From Phoma sp. XZ068 (lineage: Eukaryota > Ascomycota > Dothideomycetes > Pleosporales > Didymellaceae), in NCBI GenBank assembly GCA_004835665.1, contig RBKR01000002.1, forward strand, positions 1,984,001-2,048,000: 64,000 bases of DNA, given 5' to 3'. Below are positions 57,201 through 64,000 of the stretch, piece by piece. The position numbers and the translations under genes are program-made. Within the stretch, counting starts at the first letter, position 1. Each line of letters begins with the position of its first letter. The notes below the pieces were generated by a model. The model did not search any database. It worked only from the letters and a program-made list of their open reading frames with translations, and was not told the origin of the DNA.

Positions 57201-60200
57201 CCTCGCCTCCATTGGTAACGGAAATCGTCGAGTCAAAGCCCTTTGAGCTTGCACTGTGGACTTGAGAAAGACACACAATGTCCTCGCCGCCTTTACGGTG
57301 GAGATTGTTGGAGATGGTAATGCCCTTTATCTTTCTGGGGACTACAGTAAAGCCTTCGCGAACCTTCCGCGGCAGACCGTTGTACGCTGCAATGAAGATT
57401 CCGTCCAGAGTGGTTGGGTGGATTACGTAGTCATGAGCTTCTGTCACGACATCCTTGAGCAATATGTCCGTAATGGCCTTGTCACGTGCTGTTTTGATGC
57501 TTGTGATAGGGCGGAATACCGGGCCGTGGTACATGCTCATCTTGCGCAGATCTGACCACAGAGACTCAGGGTCGACGTCTACTGGTTTGACACCAGGGTG
57601 GAAGAACTCGGAGCTCACGACTTTGGGAACAGGGATTTCGGTTGTCTCGGCGCGGATGAAACCCGTGCAGTTGACTGTCCAAGTGTTGGACAGCGTGAGC
57701 GACGAAACCTGGTATTCATACCAGCCGTCTTCGACTGGGTGCATGCTAAGTTGCACTTCGACACCCGTCATCGAGTCCGGAACGGTCAAGGCATTCAAGA
57801 CCTCAATGTCCCTGAGTTGGAAGCCTGCGATGTTGCTTTCCGCACCAACCAGCAACCTGATAGCTTCGACGGCCATGGCAATGTAACCAGCTCCAGGAAG
57901 CACCACATAGCCCTGGATCTGATGATCGCTAAGCCAGGAAATGTCGGTCAGGCGAAGGAAGTTGCGCCATGTAGGATTTAGTCCATTATCGCCAGGAAGA
58001 AGACTGCCCAGCAGTTCATGAGGCTCAAATCTCTTGTTACGGAGCTCTTTGTTGATCCTCGGCTCGTGCCAATAGCGTGTGCTGTGATTCCACGCATATT
58101 TGGGCAGATCGTGTACAAAAGCGTGCTCCTCTCCAAAAGGCGAGTTGATCTGTTTCAAAGAAACGTCTGAGCCACGTCCCAGGAGATCGATGGCGAGATC
58201 TTGCATTGTGGTCACAGCATCGACGTTCCTTGATAGTGTAGACACATAGGGAATCTCGCGGCCCTTGAGCATCTGTCTAATGGGACCGCCAAGAGTGCCG
58301 TGAGCTCCGATCTCGACAATAACATCGACTTGTGGCTTGCCGTCGTCGTCGAAGCACATCTTCTCAAAGGCTTGGTTGAAGAGAACCGGGTTTGTCAAAT
58401 TCTGGACAAAGTACTCGGGCCGAAGTGTCTTTGCAGCAGTGACGATCCTACCAGTTACAGGTGACGCATACCTGTACTTTGAAGTCCAGTCTCCATCTGG
58501 CTTGCTGGAAATAGTGTCTTCTAGCTTCTCCAGGTACTCTTTCGCTAAGAGCTGCATGTGATGGGAATGGTAGGCGAGGGGAACCTTAAGCTTCCTAGCA
58601 AAGATGCCTTCGGCCGTCAGACGAGCTTCAACCTCGTCAATGGCCGGAAGATCTCCCGAAATGGTGACGCTGTCGGGTGAGTTGACACAGGCAATCACAG
58701 CCTTGCCATCGGCGGTATCACCGATGTACTTGGCTGCCTCATCTGGGCTGATACCGGCCGCAAGCATGCCACCAGCGAGCTTCTGAAGTTCTTCACTCCG
58801 GGAGGGTATATCTCCACGGTAGTAGGCGGCTCCGAGAGCTTCTGCAAAGGTGAGAGCACCCACCGCATACGCTGCGGCAATCTCACCACTTGAATGACTA
58901 CTAAGCGCTGATGGTGTGATGTTCCACGAAGCGAGCAGGTCAAGCAAGCACAGCTGGAGAGCCACTGTGACAGGCTGGCTCAGATGCATCTGCCCTACTC
59001 GTGTGGTTTTTGCGTCCCTCATGAGTTCTTCAAGTAGAGACCAGTTGGCACCATAGCCTTTCAAAATTCCGTCCGCTCGAAGAATAACTTCTTTAAAGAC
59101 TGGGTAGGCTGCGATTAACTCGCGGCCCATGGCATACCATTGGGCGCCTTGTCCGTTGAGCACAAAGCCGAGCCTTGGTTTCTTGGTTGTATGCGTTGGT
59201 TTTAGAGATTGCTTGAGACGCTCCGCTAATTCAGCTCTGCTACTTGCACGGACGGCTGCTTTCCACGGGTATCTGGATCGCCTCTCGTCTAACGTGTACG
59301 CGATGGCGCCAAGGGTGCGGTCATCTGGCAATGTGTCGACATAGGTAGCAAGTTTGCTAATCATGCCTTTGGCTGCGACCTGGTCTTTCGCACTTATCAA
59401 AAACACCCTGTTTTGTATGGCTTGACTTTCTGCAGGTGCAATTGCCAAGGTGGGTTTGGGTGCAGCCTCAATAATGACGTGAGAGTTGGCGCCGCCATAA
59501 CCAAAATTATTGATGGAGGCACGCAGGGGCTTGTCCTCAGGCCAAGGCGTAAGAGACTGCGGAACAGCCAAATTCCAGTCCTGGAGTGGTATCTTTGGGT
59601 TCGGTGTCTGGTAGTTGATGTTTGGCGGAATGACTCGGTTCTCCATGGCATAGATGGTCTTGATGACGCCGGCAAGACCACTGACAGGTTCTGTGTGGCC
59701 AACATTTGTTTTGACGGAGCCAACATACACGGGGTCTCCCGCCTTGCGAGATTTACCAAATGTCTGAGCAAGCGCAGTGGCTTCGGCAAGATCTCCGACG
59801 GGTGTGCCAGTCATGTGCGCCTCCACATAGCCAGTATCGGACATGTTAAGACCGGCACGACTGTAGCACTTTTCAATCAACTTGATCTGTGCTTCAATGG
59901 ATGGAGAGGTGATGGTCTTTGTCGCGCCGTCCTGGTTCAGCCCGGTCTCGCGAATGACAGCATGAATGTGGTCTCCGTCCAGGAGCGCTGCATCCAAACG
60001 CTTCAAGACCAGAGCAGCAACGCCCTCTCCTCTGCCGTATCCTTGTGCTCGGGCATCCCAAGCGTAGCATTTGCCATCCGCACCAACCATACTATAAGGC
60101 GTTAGCAGATGATGCTGCTGCAAGCAAATCGATCTTCTTACCTCAGGGTTGACATTGCAATGTAGAGGTCTGGATTCAGAATAGTGCTACTGGCACCCAC

Positions 60201-61089
60201 AACCGACATGTCTGACTCGCCAGAGAGAATACTCTGACAAGCCTGATGCAAAGCGACAAGTCCAGAGGAGCACCCAGTATCGATGGTCATGCTGGCACCT
60301 TGAAGATCGTAAAAATGTGAAACACGGTTCGACAGCATGGCTGTACCGTTTCCCGTCAAGAATGCGGCGGGAAGCGCATCTGGATCACGAGTCTGGAGCT
60401 CGTGGTAATCTTTGCCGTACACTCCAGTGTAAACCGAAGTCTCGGTTCCAGCGGCCTTTTCAAGAGGAATTCCAGCTGGTAAACATGTCAGTATTTGATA
60501 TTCTTTTTTCAACATATGGGGTATTCTACCATTCTCAAAAGCTTCGTTGACAGATTCGAGAAGTAGTCGAAGCTGGGGATCCATAGCACTGGCCGCATCC
60601 GCAGACAAGTTGAAGAAACCCGCGTCGAATAAGCCAACATCTTCGGTCAGAAAGTGGCCGCCGACAGCATGGTTCTACCGATACATTAGTTCTATGTCAA
60701 GCAGACCTAAGAGGCAAAGGAGCTGAGTAACGTACCCGACCTGGTCGATCCTTGTCCGCATGATAGAAACTCTTGACATCAAAGCGGTCCTTGGGAATTG
60801 GTGACCACGCGCTCTCTCCAGCCGCGACCATGTCCCACAATTTATCGGGGTCGGTAGCAGTGCCTCCAAACTTGGCGCTGATTCCGATGATAGCGATTGG
60901 ATCCCTAGACTGGCCACGATGAGGCACTTGGCCATTGGTAGAATGGGCTGTGTGTGAAGCGCCGTTTGTCGTTCCATTTGCCGTGCCGTTTGTTTGGCCA
61001 TTTGTCGTGCCGTTTGTTTGGCCATTAGTATGACCATTGACAAGGTCGTTGGCATGACCATTACCGTATACGATGGCACCCGGCGCCAT
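54212..61089 (-). CDS. Iterative type I polyketide synthase, reducing, without enoylreductase
   Basis: Multi-domain synthase building a partly reduced polyketide from malonyl-CoA. Six exons (61089-60736, 60674-60530, 60475-60142, 60091-55501, 55447-55127, 55069-54212) give 2,200 aa in unbroken phase. An N-terminal Asn-Gly-Thr repeat tail (residues 8-50) precedes KS: Cys235 in DTGCSSGL, His370 in EAHMTGTPVGD (Gly to Met beside it) and His410 in NVGHTEPVSGL. AT: NGQGAQW and Ser678 in SSHSSGE, lacking the usual Gly before His. DH: His1001 in SDHQIQGYVVLPGAGY and Asp1174 in HPTTLDGIF. A methyltransferase-like region (about 1430-1560) has a weak SAM motif, LELNGSNGTAT. KR: GGMGGIG at 1829-1835, with Ser, Tyr1969 and Asn1973. 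ACP: Ser2153 in YGVDSLVAVEL. No enoylreductase lies before KR. No thioesterase: release is external. Confidence 0.94.
60965..61062 (-). repeat. Coding repeat for Asn-Gly-Thr units in the polyketide synthase N-terminus
   Basis: Imperfect 12-base units on the coding strand (AATGGCACGACAAATGGCCA and similar) encode a run of NGxT and TNG elements. It is probably a flexible linker and prone to length change. Confidence 0.8.
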
Positions 61090-61650
61090 GATGGATAGTT
61101 GTAGCAAGGAATGGTCGACGGCAAAGTATAGCCAGTCTATGAAGCGAAAACGAGACCAAGAAGACGTGGAGGACACTTTATTGTCAGTCTTCTGCTACAT
61201 AGCTCTTTGAAACATGCCTTCCGAGGCGAGTCCTAGTGCAACAGCACTCTCGCGTCCAGGCCATCCTCAGTAGACTCGCTGTAACGTAGTATAGCTGACT
61301 TGCAGACGACATGGCACCATGCTCAGGAGTTTACCTGATCGGCTTTGTTACGGTGTAACGTGAAGCGGAAAGTCAGAGTGGGTTTGGTATGAGTGTTGCA
61401 GTACCGGTGAATTGCAGCTGCGCAGAGTTGAATACAGGCGCTCTGCATGGGGTCATGTCAGCAAGGCGAGTTGACTCTGGAAGCGCAAATGGCTAGCTCG
61501 GGACTAGCTGCTGACATAGTCCCAACATGATACCTCAGTTGAATGAACCTGAGCTGAAAACATGAAGACTTGGAATATGGATAGCATTGGCTTAATACGA
61601 GCGTTTCTTGCTTGTTGTTTTGAGGCAGATTAGCTGCAACGTGATTCGTG
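61090..61650. promoter_or_regulatory. Bidirectional promoter between polyketide synthase and acyltransferase, 561 bases
   Basis: The two start codons face away from each other across this gap, so the genes probably share regulatory sites. A short palindrome-like GTTACGGTGTAACG is near 61347-61360. I could not assign a known transcription-factor site with confidence. Confidence 0.55.
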
Positions 61651-63126
61651 ATGGCTTCTACTTTGCACGTGTCGCTGAGTCCGCTCGACCACCTTCACCG
61701 ACCCAACTACATCAAAATCTGCTACTGGATTCCTCTGCTCGCCTCGACTCAACCTCATGATGTCTACACGTACCTGGGCGCTGGCTTGCGCAGGACCTTT
61801 CATCACATGCCATGGCTCGGGGGCAAAGTGCATCTACAGGACCCGACAACGCCTGGCTGGCGGCCTGGACAGCGTGAACTGCGCTACGAGGCGTGGGACG
61901 CCGAAGGCCCTGTACCACCACAGCTCACGTTCAAGCAGCTCGACAGCGAGCTGAGCTACGCAGAGTGGAAAGACGAAGGGTTCCCGAGCAATGCGTTCCC
62001 AGATGAGGAGCTGCTGCAGGTGCCAGTCGAAGGCGACATGGAGGCAGGGTGCGACGTTTGGGCTGCACAGGCTAGCTTCATTGAAGGCGGCCTGATCCTC
62101 ACCATGTCGACGTGCCATGCGGCGATTGATGGGACGGGCATGGTGATTGTGATGAAGGCGTGGGCGGACTGCTGCAGGGGCGACGAGACCATTTTCGAAA
62201 GCTTTCCTCCCGAGACGTACGACCGCTCGTTGCTGGACAAGCTGTGGAAGCAGCAGCAGGAGGATCAGAAGCAAGAGGGCCAGGAGGAGGTTGATGCGTG
62301 GACACGGGGACTGGTGGGACTTGAAGGCCCTAAGGACAGCGCCTATAGTACCGCCAGCGACAACAACACCAACGGCACCAATGGCACCAACGGTATCACC
62401 AATGGCACGCACGGTGTACCCAAGGCGGTTCACAAGACCTTCTACCTGCCCGCTGCATCGCTGGCAGAGCTCCAACAGCAGTGCAAAGAGTCGGCGCAGC
62501 CCGGCCAGAGCGCCCTCTCCATTAGCGACATCATCACAGCCCTCATGTGGCGCGGCAGCATCCGCGCCCGCTCGCGCGTCTCTGCTACTCCGCTTTCCGA
62601 AGAGTCCGTCCTGGAGGGCGCCGTCAACGGCCGCCTCGACTTCTCGCAGGCCCTGCACCCCGCCTACCTGGGCAACACGACCTTCTACAATCAGGCCAAG
62701 CTGCCCCTCGCCGCCGTCATCGATACCACCACGCCGCTCGCCCGCCTCGCCGAAGCAGTGCGCGCAGGCGCAGCCCGCGTCAACAGCGCCAGCCTAACCG
62801 CTGCGTATGGCCTGCTGCGCGCCGTGCCCGACTACCAGGCCATCGTGCGTCCGCGCTTCCGCCGCGCCCACGGTGCAGACATGCTGATCTCGAACTTGCT
62901 CGTCTTCCCCGTTGACGACATCGCCTTTGGGTCGACGCTGTTTGCGAACAATGGCAAGGCTGAGGCGCTACGCTGCTACTTGGGGCTATTCAACGACTAT
63001 GCGAGATGCTCGCTGGTGCTGCCCAAGCGGCCTGGCGGTGTTGAAATCACGATGAATTTGCGCGAGGATGAGATGGATGCTCTGGAGGCGGATGAGGAGT
63101 GGAATGCGTATTGTTTGGCTTTGTAG
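61651..63126 (+). CDS. BAHD-type acyltransferase (transferase family PF02458)
   Basis: CoA- or carrier-dependent acyltransferase of the trichothecene acetyltransferase/BAHD superfamily, expected to esterify a hydroxyl or amino group of the polyketide product or to release it. Intronless, 491 aa. The catalytic motif HxxxD is CHAAIDGTG (His156, Asp160). The early RPNYIKICYWIPL and the later GNTTFYNQAKLPLAAV are typical of fungal members. The plant DFGWG motif is replaced by DDIAFGSTLF in the corresponding place. Between the two half-domains is a Gln/Glu-rich and then Asn-Gly-Thr repeat linker (about residues 230-260, NNTNGTNGTNGITNGTHG). The first ATG is at 61651. Divergent from the polyketide synthase, so a tailoring role in its cluster is inferred. 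Confidence 0.9.
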   Translation: MASTLHVSLSPLDHLHRPNYIKICYWIPLLASTQPHDVYTYLGAGLRRTFHHMPWLGGKVHLQDPTTPGWRPGQRELRYEAWDAEGPVPPQLTFKQLDSELSYAEWKDEGFPSNAFPDEELLQVPVEGDMEAGCDVWAAQASFIEGGLILTMSTCHAAIDGTGMVIVMKAWADCCRGDETIFESFPPETYDRSLLDKLWKQQQEDQKQEGQEEVDAWTRGLVGLEGPKDSAYSTASDNNTNGTNGTNGITNGTHGVPKAVHKTFYLPAASLAELQQQCKESAQPGQSALSISDIITALMWRGSIRARSRVSATPLSEESVLEGAVNGRLDFSQALHPAYLGNTTFYNQAKLPLAAVIDTTTPLARLAEAVRAGAARVNSASLTAAYGLLRAVPDYQAIVRPRFRRAHGADMLISNLLVFPVDDIAFGSTLFANNGKAEALRCYLGLFNDYARCSLVLPKRPGGVEITMNLREDEMDALEADEEWNAYCLAL

Positions 63127-63673
63127 GGATTACTAGAGTATAGAGCAATGCACTGTCTTTCTCTAATTTATTAGTCTGAATTGTGATATTGCTAGTAGGA
63201 ATGTGATGTTGCTGTGAACTGTCCTGTAGACTACCCGTCCTTGACCTTGAATCCGTGGGGGACACCTGACTCTCCTCGACCCTTGATCCTTGCACTTGAC
63301 CGGCCGACCCTGACGCGCCACGAACGGGTGCTAGCCACGGGGAACGGCCTCCCAAGCCGCCCGAAAACAAGCTTTCAGCATCCACAGGCGAAGCATTTCC
63401 ACACGCACTGCCGTCATGCAACCTGCCATGCAACCTGACATGCAAGGTACACACCGCATCACATGTATTGCTGGGCGGCTGTTCTCGGGCCAAAAATGTA
63501 CATTAGGCTCTATTTGGTCTAAATCGGTGACATCGCAATGTGCTACAACTGCACCGTATTACTCGCTTTCCTCGCTTCCCCCGTTTCCCTTTGCAATCTG
63601 CACTGTCACCGCTCGTATCACTCTTGAGCTTCAATCTCACACCGCCCGTCAATGCGTAGCACGAGAACTCTAC
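63127..63673. other. Intergenic gap between convergent genes, 547 bases
   Basis: Tail-to-tail gap. It contains a small tandem repeat of CATGCAACCTGM (two and a half 12-base copies near 63415-63446). Nothing else seen. Confidence 0.55.
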
Positions 63674-64000
63674 TCAACCTTTGTTCTGGACGTTTTTGCT
63701 CATGGCTCGGACCTTGTGGCCGTACTTGTACAGCACGAACGGGAGCGGCGCCAGCACAACGGTCACGGCAGCCAGCCACGTAAGCGTCAGGTGGGGACCG
63801 AGGTTCTCGTACATAGGCACCGACGCAGGCAGCAGCGCGCCACTGATGACATAGCGGCTGAACGTCATGAAGGACAACGCGGAGCCCGCGTACTGCAGGT
63901 ACACAAAGACGATGTAGATGTATGTTGTTGTGAAGATTGTAACGAGCGAGTACCCGAACACAAACACGCCGATAATAGGTGACCAGATGCTGATGTGCGA
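63674..64000 (-). CDS. MFS transporter of DHA1 type, C-terminal part; runs off the window
   Basis: Only the last 108 codons lie in the window; the frame is still open at base 64000. The sequence SHISIWSPIIGVFVFGYSLV, YIYIVFVYLQYAGSAL, RYVISGALLPASVPMYENLG and WLAAVTVVLAPLPFVLYKYG covers helices 10-12 and the typical terminal YKYGHKVRAMSK of drug/polyamine DHA1 carriers. Its place beside the polyketide synthase and acyltransferase suggests export of the cluster product, but DHA1 genes are also common elsewhere, so this is inference. The missing N-terminus prevents substrate class assignment. Confidence 0.85.
   Translation of the reverse strand, partial: SHISIWSPIIGVFVFGYSLVTIFTTTYIYIVFVYLQYAGSALSFMTFSRYVISGALLPASVPMYENLGPHLTLTWLAAVTVVLAPLPFVLYKYGHKVRAMSKNVQNKG

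Noticed and set aside
61834..62658. 274-codon minus-strand frame opposite the acyltransferase
   Set aside because: Leu/Arg-rich mirror of a GC-rich coding sequence; the plus strand carries the HxxxD enzyme.
1..64000. CRISPR arrays, tRNA and rRNA genes, intact transposons
   Set aside because: I looked for regularly spaced repeats, T-arm consensus GGTTCRANYCC and transposase or reverse-transcriptase motifs and found none; the 9.6 kb repeat has no spacers and the organism is eukaryotic.

Overview
This window reads as nuclear DNA of a filamentous ascomycete (Pezizomycotina). I infer a Dothideomycete of Pleosporales type, but the sequence does not prove that. The evidence is short introns of about 45-65 bases with GTANGT donors, CTAAC/CTGAC-like branch sites and YAG acceptors; spaced genes on both strands; and products typical of these fungi. 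These include a Cdk8/Ssn3 kinase, an FMP27/Hobbit lipid-transfer protein, a GPI-anchored GH20 enzyme, a carboxypeptidase S10 and an iterative type I polyketide synthase. I saw no tRNA, rRNA, CRISPR array or intact transposon.

Left part (1-20 kb), mostly housekeeping: mitochondrial cysteine desulfurase Nfs1 (-) head to head with a BAR-SH3 amphiphysin (+); a DsbA/FrnE-like thioredoxin-fold protein (+); a secreted CAP/PR-1 protein (-); the Mediator kinase Ssn3/Cdk8 (-); a Vps73-like sugar transporter (+) behind a 28-base minisatellite; GTP cyclohydrolase II (+); an orphan multi-pass membrane protein (+); a Caf16-like soluble ABC ATPase (-); an orphan basic protein (-); and a locus near 18.6-19.7 kb whose reading frame looks interrupted.

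Middle (20-48 kb): the 2,995-residue FMP27/Hobbit bridge-like lipid-transfer protein (+) spans 9 kb. After it comes a gene-poor stretch with one candidate spliced membrane protein that is split over three frames. Then follow a zinc alcohol dehydrogenase (+), a P-loop kinase-like protein (-), a serine carboxypeptidase (+), an F-box protein (+), an MFS carrier (+) with a perfect 17-bp hairpin in its coding sequence, a DHCR24-like FAD oxidoreductase (-) and a GPI-anchored beta-hexosaminidase (+).

Right part (49-64 kb), the accessory region: a divergent pair encodes the two enzymes expected to make UDP-L-rhamnose, a 4-keto-reductase/epimerase (-) and a UDP-glucose 4,6-dehydratase (+). An AT-rich gap separates the pair from a 2,200-residue polyketide synthase (-) with KS-AT-DH-(degenerate MT)-KR-ACP and no enoylreductase. 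A BAHD-type acyltransferase (+) is divergent from it, and an MFS transporter (-) runs off the right edge. PKS, acyltransferase and transporter look like one biosynthetic cluster; whether the rhamnose pair belongs to it, giving a rhamnosylated and acylated polyketide, is the most interesting open question here.

Splice models were made by eye from splice consensus, reading phase and remembered family sequence. Lengths are exact for those models but not verified by transcripts.
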